From positions 1 through 64,000 of the forward strand of contig NZ_LQPH01000037.1 of the NCBI RefSeq assembly GCF_002102255.1: DNA of 64,000 nt, in the 5' to 3' direction. The translations under genes were made by a program, and so were the position numbers. Below are positions 10,088 through 21,107 of this stretch, piece after piece; the first letter of the stretch is position 1, and each line of letters opens with the position of its first letter. The notes beneath the pieces are model-generated. The model worked only from the letters and a program-made list of their open reading frames with translations, searched no databases and was not told the origin of the DNA. This DNA comes from Mycobacterium nebraskense. GTDB taxonomy: Bacteria; Actinomycetota; Actinomycetes; Mycobacteriales; Mycobacteriaceae.

Positions 10088-10363
10088 CTAGCCGTGGTCG
10101 AGATAGTTTTCGAGTCCGTCTTGCGCGCCGCGTGCGCCTCGACGGGCCTCCGCGAGTTGTAACACGAAGATGCTCGTGCCGAGCACTCCCACTCCGAGCC
10201 CCGCCAGGGTCACCGGGCGCCAGCACTGGAGGGCCGGCACGAGAAATGCGGCGGCCGCCGCGACCAGCCAGCCGAGCGCGCCAAGGGCGATGAAGGGCCA
10301 CGCGTTGAGCAGTGCGGGCGGCAGCGGCGGCGCCTCGCGGTTCTGGCCGGGTTCGACAGACAT
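10088..10363 (-). CDS. DUF2530 small membrane protein (Rv0879c type)
   Basis: 91 residues with two membrane segments (LLNAWPFIALGALGWLVAAAAAF and VTLAGLGVGVLGTSIFVLQ) and a basic cytoplasmic tail (EARRGARGAQD). Function unknown. The ATG at 10363 gives the same length as Rv0879c. It lies head-to-head with the MarR gene. Confidence 0.8.
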   Translation of the reverse strand: MSVEPGQNREAPPLPPALLNAWPFIALGALGWLVAAAAAFLVPALQCWRPVTLAGLGVGVLGTSIFVLQLAEARRGARGAQDGLENYLDHG

Positions 10364-10561
10364 CGCGATTAACATAGCCGCCGGTGCGGTCCGCCGGTAC
10401 ACCCACGTGCGCGGCGGGGACCAACCGAAAAGGCCTGGGCAGCCGGGTTTACGCGCCCACGCAAGCGGTTCGGCGATATTCGGGGCGCACAGCGCTGCGG
10501 ATGAGCCCGTCGTTCACCGGTTCGTATCCCTATTCCTTGAGGTTCCGTGTAACCTCGCGCC

Positions 10562-10993
10562 ATGCCTGACAGCGATGCGCGGCTGGCCAGCGACCTGTCG
10601 CTGGCGGTCATGCGGCTGGCCCGCCAACTCCGGTTCCGAAACCCGTCATCGCCGGTGTCGTTGTCCCAGCTGTCGGCGCTGGCCACGCTGGCCAACGAGG
10701 GCCCGATGACGCCCGGCGCGCTCGCGATCCGCGAACGGGTCCGTCCGCCGTCGATGACCCGCGTGATTGCCTCACTGGCCGACATGGGCCTGGTGGACCG
10801 TGCCCCGCATCCGATCGACGGCCGGCAGGTGCTGGTCTCGGTTTCCCAATCCGGTGCCGAGTTGGTCAAGGCGACCCGGCGCGCCCGTCAGGAGTGGCTG
10901 GCCAAACGGCTGGCGACGCTCGACAGCGAGCAACGTGACACCCTGCGCAACGCGGCCGACTTGATGTTGGCCTTGGTCGACGAAGGCCCGTGA
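10562..10993 (+). CDS. MarR-family transcriptional regulator (Rv0880 type)
   Basis: 143-residue winged-helix repressor. The recognition region [28 protein letters not shown] and the wing [19 protein letters not shown] are clear, with dimerisation helices at both ends. The ATG follows the expected promoter closely and no strong ribosome site is present, so the transcript may be nearly leaderless. It heads a three-gene set: the next gene begins with a GTG overlapping this stop. Its targets and ligand cannot be inferred from sequence. Confidence 0.9.
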   Translation: MPDSDARLASDLSLAVMRLARQLRFRNPSSPVSLSQLSALATLANEGPMTPGALAIRERVRPPSMTRVIASLADMGLVDRAPHPIDGRQVLVSVSQSGAELVKATRRARQEWLAKRLATLDSEQRDTLRNAADLMLALVDEGP

Positions 10994-11823
10994 GCGACGG
11001 AACCGATGGCCTGAACGTTCAGGACGTTGACGATCCCGAGGACCCGCGGCTCGACGATTTCCGCGACCTCAACAGTGTCGATCGTCGTCCTGATCTGCCC
11101 TCCGGCAAAGGCCTGGTGATCGCGGAAGGCGTGCTGGTCGTCCAGCGCATGCTGGCCTCCCGATTCACCCCGCATGCCCTGCTGGGGACCGAGCGCCGGC
11201 TCGCCGAGCTCGCCGACGACCTGGCGGGCAGCGCCGTGCCGTTCTACCGGGCCTCCGCCGACGTGATGGCGCAAGTGGTGGGCTTTCACCTCAATCGTGG
11301 CGTGCTGGCGGCCGCCCGCAGGGTGCCGGAACCCAGCGTGGCCGAGCTGGTCGAGCGCGCCCGGACCGTCGCGGTGCTCGAGGGCGTCAACGATCACGAG
11401 AACCTGGGCTCGATCTTTCGCAACGCGGCCGGGCTGGGCGTGGACGCGGTGGTGTTCGGCAGCGGCTGCGCCGACCCGCTGTACCGTCGCGCCGTGCGGG
11501 TCTCCATGGGCCACGCCTTGCTGGTCCCGTACGCCCGAGCGACGGACTGGCCCGCCGAGCTGGCAGTGCTGAAAGAGAACGGATTTCGGCTGCTGGCGAT
11601 GACCCCGCACAGCAAGGCCTGCGCCCTGCCGGAGGCCATGGCGGCCGTGCGTGACGAACGCGTCGCGGTGGTGGTGGGCGCCGAGGGACCGGGCCTCACG
11701 CCGGCGACGCTGCGCGCGAGCGACGTGCGTGTGCGCATCCCGATGTCGCGCGGCACCGACTCGCTCAATGTCGCCACTGCGGCCGCTTTGGCGTTCTACG
11801 AACGGGCTAGGCTCGGCTCGTGA
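10990..11823 (+). CDS. SpoU/TrmH-family RNA 2'-O-ribose methyltransferase
   Basis: 277-residue SPOUT methyltransferase. All three motifs are present: motif 1 [17 protein letters not shown], motif 2 [10 protein letters not shown], motif 3 [20 protein letters not shown], which form the knotted SAM site. An N-terminal substrate-binding domain precedes them (about residues 30-110). It corresponds to Rv0881; the RNA target is unknown. The GTG start overlaps the marR stop, and its own stop overlaps the next gene, so the three are coupled. Confidence 0.92.
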   Translation: MSDGTDGLNVQDVDDPEDPRLDDFRDLNSVDRRPDLPSGKGLVIAEGVLVVQRMLASRFTPHALLGTERRLAELADDLAGSAVPFYRASADVMAQVVGFHLNRGVLAAARRVPEPSVAELVERARTVAVLEGVNDHENLGSIFRNAAGLGVDAVVFGSGCADPLYRRAVRVSMGHALLVPYARATDWPAELAVLKENGFRLLAMTPHSKACALPEAMAAVRDERVAVVVGAEGPGLTPATLRASDVRVRIPMSRGTDSLNVATAAALAFYERARLGS

Positions 11824-12092
11824 CCGACGATTCCGTGCCCTGGGCAACGGGTTTGACGGTCGCCGGGTTCGTCGCCGCAGTCACCGGCGCCGCCATTGTG
11901 GTGCTCAGTCTGGGACTGATCCGGGTGCATCCACTGCTGGCGGTCGGGCTCAACGTCGTCGCGGCCGGCGGGCTGGCGCCGACGCTGTGGGGTTGGCGGC
12001 ACAAGCTGGTGCTGCGCTGGTTCCTACTGGGCGCGGGAATCGGGGTCGCGGGAGCGTGGCTGACGCTGCTCGCGCTGACGGTGGCGCGGTAG
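11820..12092 (+). CDS. DUF2537 small membrane protein (Rv0882 type)
   Basis: 90 residues with three hydrophobic segments (residues about 8-33, 37-55 and 65-87) and little else. Function unknown. The GTG start lies inside the stop of the methyltransferase gene (GTGA). It converges on sepH with a 3-base gap. Confidence 0.8.
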   Translation: MTDDSVPWATGLTVAGFVAAVTGAAIVVLSLGLIRVHPLLAVGLNVVAAGGLAPTLWGWRHKLVLRWFLLGAGIGVAGAWLTLLALTVAR

Positions 12093-12095
12093 CGG

Positions 12096-12869
12096 CTAGC
12101 GCTGTCCGCCCGAGCGCACGCCGAGCAGCACGTCCTCCCAAGCCGGAATGACCGGCTTACCCCGTCGGGTGTGCACCGGTTGCTCTTGCGGAGCGGGCTG
12201 CTCTTGCGCAGCGGGGGCGGCGGGCTTCACCGGCTCCTCGAAGTCGACGTGGGACACCCGCGCGAGCGGCCGCAGCGGACGCTCGAAGTTCGGGTCGATC
12301 AGCTCCTTGGCCCCATCATCGATTGCGGCGACCGTTCCGCCGTGCGCGCCGGGTGCGAAACAGAAGTGCGCGATGTTGTCGGAGCGGCCAGCCTTCCACG
12401 CAAGCTGCACTGTCCAGCGGCTGTCTTCGTTGCGCCAGGCATCCCAGCTGAGCCTGTCGGGTTCCAGACCGCGCGTCACCAGGGCGGCGCTCACGGTTTC
12501 CAGCAGGGTGAGCACCGCGGGGCCATCCGCGAGCACCGGATGCGCGGCCGTTGCCAGCTCCGCGGCGCGAGCACGTTCCAGCAGCACCGGGTGAGCGAAC
12601 CGGCGGACCCGCGAGATGTCGGAGCCCGACGCCGCGGCCACTTGCTCGACGGAGGCGCCGGCCCGGATCTTGGCCTGAATCTCTTTGGGGCTCAGCATGT
12701 TGGTGACCTGGATGTCGAGCTGCGGTTGCTCCGGCGGCGCGGCGTCGCCGCGCACGGCGGCCTTCAGCTGATCGTCGACCGCGAGCTTGAACGGTTCGCC
12801 AGGATCGTCGGCCTCACAGATGATGTGTTTGCCGTCGGCATCGACCCCTACCATTTTGAGTTCCCGCAT
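12096..12869 (-). CDS. sepH: SepH-like cell-division regulator (DUF3071, Rv0883c type)
   Basis: 257 residues. The N-terminal domain, about 120 residues, starts MRELKMVGVDADGKHIICE and includes the helix-turn-helix-like stretch SPKEIQAKIRAGASVEQVAAASG. In Streptomyces and Mycobacterium, SepH binds FtsZ and promotes its assembly. The C-terminal half is a mixed domain ending in a Pro/Ala/Gln linker and HTRRGKPVIPAWEDVLLG. The ATG at 12869 has GAGGAGA upstream, so the 29 extra in-frame codons before it were dropped. Confidence 0.85.
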   Translation of the reverse strand: MRELKMVGVDADGKHIICEADDPGEPFKLAVDDQLKAAVRGDAAPPEQPQLDIQVTNMLSPKEIQAKIRAGASVEQVAAASGSDISRVRRFAHPVLLERARAAELATAAHPVLADGPAVLTLLETVSAALVTRGLEPDRLSWDAWRNEDSRWTVQLAWKAGRSDNIAHFCFAPGAHGGTVAAIDDGAKELIDPNFERPLRPLARVSHVDFEEPVKPAAPAAQEQPAPQEQPVHTRRGKPVIPAWEDVLLGVRSGGQR

Positions 12870-12987
12870 GGTTTCTCCTCGCAGGCTCCGTGCAGGTCGA
12901 CGGACCCGTCTCGTGCGCACTCTAGTGCAGCTAACGCCCACAACCTGTGCTGACACGCTGGGCGGTTGCGTGCTGATTGCGAGACGG

Positions 12988-14274
<1,287 letters not shown>

Positions 14275-14351
14275 CTAGAAGATATCCGGTACCTGCGGTA
14301 CTGTCTGGACACAGCACGTCCAAATGTAAACCTCTTTGGGGAGGCGTGGAT

Positions 14352-15365
14352 ATGGCCAGGACACGTATGGTTCGGCGCTGGCGCCGCAACATGGAAGTGC
14401 GCGACGACACCGAATACGTCGACATGCTCGCTACCCTGTCCGAGGGGTCGGTGCGGCGAAACTTCAACCCCTACACCGACATCGACTGGGACTCAGCGGA
14501 ATTCGCCGTCACTGAGAACGATCCTCGATGGATCCTGCCGACGACCGATCCGTTGGGGCGCCACCCCTGGTACCTGGCGCAGTCCGACGAACGCAAGATC
14601 AAGATCGGCATGTGGCGCCAGGCCAACGTCGCCAAGGTCGGGCTGCACTTCGAATCGATCCTGATCCGCGGCCTGATGAACTACACGTTCTGGGTGCCGA
14701 ACGGATCCCCCGAATACCGGTACTGCTTGCACGAATCGGTCGAAGAGTGCAACCACACCATGATGTTTCAGGAGATGGTCAACCGCGTCGGCGCCGATGT
14801 CCCCGGCATGCCGCGGCTGCTTAGGTGGCTCTCGCCGTTGGTTCCGCTGGTGGCCGGCCCCTTGCCGGTGGCGTTCTTCATCGGGGTGCTCGCCGGGGAG
14901 GAGCCGATCGACCACACGCAGAAAAACGTTCTCCGCGAGGGCAAGTCGTTACACCCGATCATGGAGCGGGTGATGGCCATTCACGTGGCTGAGGAAGCGC
15001 GCCACATTTCCTTTGCCCACGAGTTCCTGCGCAGGCGCGTGCCGCAATTGACGCGCCGACAGCGGTTTTGGACGGCGCTGTACCTGCCGCTGACAATGAA
15101 GGCCTTGTGCCGGGCAATCGTGGTGCCGCCCAAGGCGTTCTGGCAGGAGTTCGATATCCCGCGCGAGGTGAAGAAGGAGCTCTTCTTCCGGTCGCCGGAA
15201 TCGCGAAAGTGGCTGAGCGACATGTTCGGTGACGTCCGGATGCTGGCCCACGACACCGGCCTGATGGAGACGCGCTCCGCGCGCCTCATGTGGCGGGTCT
15301 GCAAAATCGACGGCAAGCCGTCGCGCTACCGCAGCGAGCCGCAGCGCCAGCAGTTGGCCGCGTAG
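14352..15365 (+). CDS. AurF-like diiron oxygenase (Rv0885 type)
   Basis: 337-residue all-helical protein resembling the p-aminobenzoate N-oxygenase (AurF) superfamily. Metal-ligand motifs are visible: HESVEECNHTMMFQEM in the first half and HVAEEARHISFAHEF in the second, giving paired EXXH sites. The substrate is unknown. The ATG at 14352 is preferred over the GTG at 14346 because GGGAGG ends seven bases before it. The next gene, fprB, could supply electrons and starts 20 bases downstream. Confidence 0.86.
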   Translation: MARTRMVRRWRRNMEVRDDTEYVDMLATLSEGSVRRNFNPYTDIDWDSAEFAVTENDPRWILPTTDPLGRHPWYLAQSDERKIKIGMWRQANVAKVGLHFESILIRGLMNYTFWVPNGSPEYRYCLHESVEECNHTMMFQEMVNRVGADVPGMPRLLRWLSPLVPLVAGPLPVAFFIGVLAGEEPIDHTQKNVLREGKSLHPIMERVMAIHVAEEARHISFAHEFLRRRVPQLTRRQRFWTALYLPLTMKALCRAIVVPPKAFWQEFDIPREVKKELFFRSPESRKWLSDMFGDVRMLAHDTGLMETRSARLMWRVCKIDGKPSRYRSEPQRQQLAA

Positions 15366-15385
15366 GACCGCACGGGTAATCGTCT

Positions 15386-17083
15386 ATGCCGCACGTTATT
15401 ACCCAGTCGTGCTGTAACGACGGGTCCTGCGTCTTCGCGTGTCCGGTGAACTGCATTCACCCCACGCCAGACGAGCCCGGCTTCGCCACCTCGGAGATGC
15501 TCTACATCGATCCGGTGGCCTGTGTGGACTGCGGCGCGTGCGTGAGCGCGTGCCCCGTCGGCGCGATCGCGCCGGACACCCGGCTGGACGCCAAGCAGCT
15601 GCCGTTCGTCGAGATCAACGCATCCTTCTACCCGGAGCGGCCCGAGGGTGAGAAGTTGCCGCCGACGTCGAAGCTGGCCCCGGTGATTCCGGCTGCCCAG
15701 GTGCGTGCCCGCCGCCAGCCGCTGACCGTGGCAATCGTGGGGTCCGGGCCGGCTGCGATGTATGCCGCCGACGAACTGCTCACCCAGCATGGCGTGCGGG
15801 TCAACGTCTTTGAGAAGCTGCCCACCCCCTACGGGCTGGTGCGCGCCGGTGTGGCGCCCGATCACCAGAACACCAAACGGGTCACCCGGCTGTTCGACCG
15901 AGTCGCCGGTGATCGCCGCTTCCGGTTCTACCTCAACGTTGAGGTCGGCAGGCACCTGAGTCACGCCGATCTTCTGGCTCACCACCACGCCGTGGTGTAC
16001 GCCGTCGGGGCCCCTGACGACCGTCGCCTGGACATCCAGGGCATGGGCCTGCCTGGCACCGGAACCGCTACCGAATTGGTTGCCTGGATCAACGGGCACC
16101 CCGACTTGGCGGATCTGCCAGTCGATCTCAGCCACGAGCGGGTGGTGATCGTCGGCAACGGAAACGTCGCCCTCGACGTGGCCCGTGTGCTCACCGCGAA
16201 TCCTGACGACCTGGCCCGCACCGACATCTCCGATCGTGCGTTGGCGGCGCTTCGCGCTTCCGCGGTCCGCGAAGTGGTGGTCGCCGCCCGGCGCGGCCCC
16301 GCCCAGTCGGCGTTCACGCTGCCCGAACTGATCGGGCTCACGGAGTCGTCCGACGTTGTGCTCAGCGCGGCCGACCAGGAGCTGGTGGCGGCCGATCTCG
16401 CGACCGGGACGGACCATGTGACGAAGCGCAAGCTGGAAGTCCTGAACAATCTCCGTGACGATTCGGCGCCGGCCCAAGAGCTCGGGCGTCCCCGAATCCG
16501 GCTGGCCTATCAGCTCACCCCGAAGCGCGTACTGGGTGATCAACGCGCCACCGGCGTGGAGTTCGCCGTCACCGGCACCGACGAGCTCCGCCAACAGGAC
16601 GCGGGCCTGGTGCTGACGTCAATTGGCTACCGCGGCAAACCGATTCGCGATCTGCCGTTTGACCAGTCGGCGGCCGTTGTTCCCAACGACAGCGGTCGTG
16701 TCGTTGATCCCGGCTCCGGCGCACCGGTTGGCGGAGCGTATGTCGCGGGCTGGATCAAGCGGGGTCCGAGCGGGTTCATCGGCACGAACAAATCGTGTTC
16801 CTTGCAGACCGTTGGGGCCCTGGTAGCCGACTTCAACGCCGGCAGGCTGAGCGATCCGGTGGCCGACGCAGAGGCGCTGGCCAAGTTGGTACAGGCCCGG
16901 CAGCCCGACGCCGTCGATGCCCGCGGCTGGCGAGCCATCAACGCCGCCGAGATCGCGCGCGGCGGCGCCGACGGCCGGCCGCGGAGCAAATTCACTGAGG
17001 TCGCCGACATGCTCGCCGCCGCCGCCGCCGCCGAGCCGGCGCCACCGCCGCGGCGCCGGCTGCTGGACCGGCTGCTTGGCTAG
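15386..17083 (+). CDS. fprB: FprB, ferredoxin/NADP+ oxidoreductase fusion
   Basis: 565 residues. The N-terminal 85 residues form a ferredoxin with cysteine clusters (SCCNDGSCVFACPVNC and CVDCGACVSACPVGAI). A linker precedes an adrenodoxin-reductase-like module with the FAD motif VAIVGSGPAAMYAA, the NADP motif VIVGNGNVALDVARVL and the C-terminal GWIKRGPSGFIGTNK. It transfers electrons between NADPH and iron-sulfur centres. The ATG follows the diiron oxygenase by 20 bases, so they are probably co-transcribed. The stop overlaps that of the convergent VOC gene inside CTAG. Confidence 0.94.
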   Translation: MPHVITQSCCNDGSCVFACPVNCIHPTPDEPGFATSEMLYIDPVACVDCGACVSACPVGAIAPDTRLDAKQLPFVEINASFYPERPEGEKLPPTSKLAPVIPAAQVRARRQPLTVAIVGSGPAAMYAADELLTQHGVRVNVFEKLPTPYGLVRAGVAPDHQNTKRVTRLFDRVAGDRRFRFYLNVEVGRHLSHADLLAHHHAVVYAVGAPDDRRLDIQGMGLPGTGTATELVAWINGHPDLADLPVDLSHERVVIVGNGNVALDVARVLTANPDDLARTDISDRALAALRASAVREVVVAARRGPAQSAFTLPELIGLTESSDVVLSAADQELVAADLATGTDHVTKRKLEVLNNLRDDSAPAQELGRPRIRLAYQLTPKRVLGDQRATGVEFAVTGTDELRQQDAGLVLTSIGYRGKPIRDLPFDQSAAVVPNDSGRVVDPGSGAPVGGAYVAGWIKRGPSGFIGTNKSCSLQTVGALVADFNAGRLSDPVADAEALAKLVQARQPDAVDARGWRAINAAEIARGGADGRPRSKFTEVADMLAAAAAAEPAPPPRRRLLDRLLG

Positions 17084-17538
17084 CTGGTGCCCTGCCCGGA
17101 CATCGCGGCCTGGATCTCGTCGTAGCCGACCTCGCGGACCGGCTGCCCCAACGACCAGTGGTGGCCGAACGGGTCGGCGACCACGCCGTAGCGGTCACCC
17201 CAGAACTGATCGTCCAACGGAGCGACCACGGTGGCGCCCGCGTCCAGCGCCCGCTGGAATTTGGCGTCGACGTCGGTGACGGTCAGGTGGATGGTGACCG
17301 GGGTGCCGCCCAATGACTTGGGCGTCATCGACTTGCCACCACACATCTCGGGGAAATCGTCGTTGAGCATGACCAAAAAGCCGTTGATGCGCACCGCGGC
17401 GTGGACGAGTTTTCCGTCTGGACGAGGCACGCGCCCCAGCTCTTCAGCGCTGAAAGCCTTGACGTAGAAGTCGATTGCGGCGGCGGCGTCGTCCACCACC
17501 AGGTGGGGGGACAGGGCGGGTTCGATGTTGAGCGCCAT
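17080..17538 (-). CDS. Glyoxalase/VOC-fold protein (Rv0887c type)
   Basis: 152-residue vicinal-oxygen-chelate protein of the PhnB-like group: ALSPHLVVDDAAAAIDFYVKAF at the N-terminus, VTIHLTVTDVDAKFQRALDAGAT in the middle, and QFWGDRYGVVADPFGHHWSL at the end with likely metal or substrate residues. The catalysed reaction is unknown. AAGGAG precedes the ATG. Confidence 0.87.
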   Translation of the reverse strand: MALNIEPALSPHLVVDDAAAAIDFYVKAFSAEELGRVPRPDGKLVHAAVRINGFLVMLNDDFPEMCGGKSMTPKSLGGTPVTIHLTVTDVDAKFQRALDAGATVVAPLDDQFWGDRYGVVADPFGHHWSLGQPVREVGYDEIQAAMSGQGTS

Positions 17539-17670
17539 TGTGATTCTCCTTGCTGTCGGTTCCCAGGCCGGCCCGGGACGGGCAGGCTCGCGAGTTATGA
17601 CCGCGCCCGCGACGCAAACTCATCGCGGCGACACTCATTCAATCGCCGGGCACCGACAACCCGGTCCGCC

Positions 17671-18792
17671 TCAGGCGTTGGTGAGGCTGCGGTCCCAACC
17701 TTCGACCGATTCCGGGCTGCGCGGGGCCGGCCCCACATAGATGGCCGACGGGCGCACCAGCTTGCCGAGCCGTTTCTGCTCGAGGATGTGCGCGCACCAG
17801 CCCGCGGTGCGCCCGCAGGTGAACATCGCCGGCATCATGTTGGCCGGTACCTGCGCGAAGTCCAGGATCACCGCTGCCCAGAACTCGACGTTGGTCTCGA
17901 TGGCGCGGTCCGGGCGGCGCTCGCGCAACTCGGTCAGGGCGGCCTGCTCCAGCGCGACCGCAACCTCGTGGCGCGGCGCGCCCAGCCGCTCGGCGGTCGC
18001 GCGCAGCACCCGCGCCCGCGGGTCCTCCGCGCGGTAGACCCGGTGTCCGAAGCCCATCAGCTTGTCGCCGCTATCCAAGATCCTCTTGACCAGGCCGCGG
18101 GCGTCGCCGGTGCGCTCGACCTCTTCGATCATCGGCAGGACCCGCGCCGGCGCTCCGCCGTGCAGCGGCCCGCTCATGGCCCCGATCGCCCCGGACAACG
18201 CTGCGGCCACGTCGGCGCCGGTCGAGGCGATCACCCGCGCGGTGAACGTGGAGGCGTTCATGCCGTGTTCGGCGGCCGAGACCCAGTAGGCGTCAATCGC
18301 CTCGACGTGCCGCGGGTCCGGCTCGCCCTGCCAGCGCGTCATGAAACGGGCTGTGACAGTTGAGCATTCGTCGATGACGCGCTGAGGTACCGCGGGCTGG
18401 TAGATGCCACGCGCCGACTGCGCGACGTAGGACAGCGCCATCACCGATGCCCGGGCCAGTTGGTCGCGGGCGGTGGCGTCGTCGGTGTCGAGCAGGGGCC
18501 GGTAGCCCCAGATCGGCGCCAGCATCGCCAGGCCCGCCTGCACGTCGACGCGCACGTCGCCGGTGTGGATGGGTAGCGGGAAGGGCTCGGCGGGGGGCAA
18601 ACCGTGGCCGAACTTGCCGTCGACCAGCAGGCCCCACACGTCGCCGAAGGTGACCTGCTGATTCACCAGGTCTTGTATGTCGACGCCGCGGTAGCGCAGC
18701 GCACCGCCGTCTTTATCCGGTTCGGCGATCTCGGTGGTGAAGGCCACCACACCTTCGAGGCCGGGGACAAAGTCTTCGGGGACCACAGTCAT
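17671..18792 (-). CDS. citA: CitA, citrate synthase-like protein (second citrate synthase)
   Basis: 373 residues, the length of Rv0889c. Family motifs [17 protein letters not shown] and [16 protein letters not shown] carry the catalytic histidines, and the C-terminal [12 protein letters not shown] region carries the arginine/aspartate region. Whether it makes citrate or 2-methylcitrate is not decidable from sequence. It is divergent from pdxH. An in-frame extension of about 90 codons upstream was rejected because it runs through the pdxH coding region. Confidence 0.9.
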   Translation of the reverse strand: MTVVPEDFVPGLEGVVAFTTEIAEPDKDGGALRYRGVDIQDLVNQQVTFGDVWGLLVDGKFGHGLPPAEPFPLPIHTGDVRVDVQAGLAMLAPIWGYRPLLDTDDATARDQLARASVMALSYVAQSARGIYQPAVPQRVIDECSTVTARFMTRWQGEPDPRHVEAIDAYWVSAAEHGMNASTFTARVIASTGADVAAALSGAIGAMSGPLHGGAPARVLPMIEEVERTGDARGLVKRILDSGDKLMGFGHRVYRAEDPRARVLRATAERLGAPRHEVAVALEQAALTELRERRPDRAIETNVEFWAAVILDFAQVPANMMPAMFTCGRTAGWCAHILEQKRLGKLVRPSAIYVGPAPRSPESVEGWDRSLTNA

Positions 18793-18863
18793 ACGAAAAT
18801 TCTCGCACCCCACCTTCGGGCCGACGCTACCGGCCGGTAGGCAGCCCCGGTAGCGTTGGCGCG

Positions 18864-19523
18864 ATGGCAGGACCAGACAGTGAGCACCTGCAGCGGATGC
18901 GTGTGGAATACGGATCGGCGGAAAAGGACGGCAGTCCCGATCTCGACGCGGATTGGCTCGACGACGGTTGGGTTGCCTTGCTGCGCAAATGGATCGACGA
19001 TGCCGAGCGGTCCGGCGTCGCCGAGCCCAACGCCATGGTGCTGGCCACCGTGGCCGACGGCTGGCCAACGAGCCGATCGGTGTTGTGCAAGAGCGTGGAC
19101 GAGTCCGGGATCACATTTTTCACCAACTATGACTCGGCCAAGGGCGCCGACCTGGCGGCGACGCCGTACGCGTCGGTGACGTTTCCCTGGTACCAGCTGG
19201 GGCGGCAGGTCCACCTCCGCGGGCCGGTGAGCAAGGTCACCCCGGAGGTCACCGAGGACTACTGGTCCAAACGGCCGCGCGGCTCGCAGCTGGGCGCGTG
19301 GGCATCGCACCAGTCCCGCCCGATCGCGTCGCGCGCGGTGCTGCTCGACCAGCTGGCAGAGGTGAGCGCGCGCTTCGCCGACCGGGAGCAGGTTCCACTG
19401 CCACCGGGCTGGGGCGGCTATCTGCTTGCTCCGGAGTCGGTCGAATTTTGGCAGGGCCGGGAGAACCGGTTGCATAACCGGATCCGGGTCACCGGCGCTC
19501 TGGTCGAGCGCCTCCAGCCCTAG
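18864..19523 (+). CDS. pdxH: PdxH, pyridoxamine 5'-phosphate oxidase
   Basis: FMN enzyme making pyridoxal 5'-phosphate. At 219 residues it has the full family pattern: [60 protein letters not shown], and the C-terminal PLP-site signature [16 protein letters not shown]. In M. tuberculosis the pdxH gene (Rv2607) is elsewhere; here it stands between citA and gltA2. Confidence 0.95.
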   Translation: MAGPDSEHLQRMRVEYGSAEKDGSPDLDADWLDDGWVALLRKWIDDAERSGVAEPNAMVLATVADGWPTSRSVLCKSVDESGITFFTNYDSAKGADLAATPYASVTFPWYQLGRQVHLRGPVSKVTPEVTEDYWSKRPRGSQLGAWASHQSRPIASRAVLLDQLAEVSARFADREQVPLPPGWGGYLLAPESVEFWQGRENRLHNRIRVTGALVERLQP

Positions 19524-19652
19524 CCCGCTCCGAGGGTCGGTACGACGCAACCGACCCGACCCCGGGCAGGCACGCGAACGCGACAACGACTACCTTCACC
19601 TATAAGCACCAAGTCAGGGCAGCCATACCAGCCAGAGCGCAAAGGGGTTCTC

Positions 19653-20942
<1,290 letters not shown>

Positions 20943-20945
<3 letters not shown>

Positions 20946-21104
20946 TGGCGATCGCGAGCGCGGCGTAGCCGGGTGAAGCGGGTCGCCACCATCACGTAGT
21001 GGCGATCGCGAGCGCGGCGTAGCCGGGTGAAGCGGGTCGCCAGCATCAGGTAGTGGCGATCGCGAGCGCGGCGTAGCCGGGTGAAGCGGGTCGCCACCGT
21101 CAGG
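20943..21104. repeat. Three tandem copies of a 54-bp repeat between gltA2 and the oxidoreductase gene
   Basis: Units run 20943-20996, 20997-21050 and 21051-21104. Each begins TAGTGGCGATCGCGAGCGCG and contains GCGTAGCCGGGTGAAGCGGG. They differ only in the last dozen bases (ACCATCACG, AGCATCAGG, ACCGTCAGG). Each unit has inverted ends, GTGGCGA and TCGCCAC, so each can form a hairpin. The first TAG is the gltA2 stop, and a fourth TAG follows the array. The convergent gene ends four bases beyond. Confidence 0.9.
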
Positions 21105-21107
21105 TAG

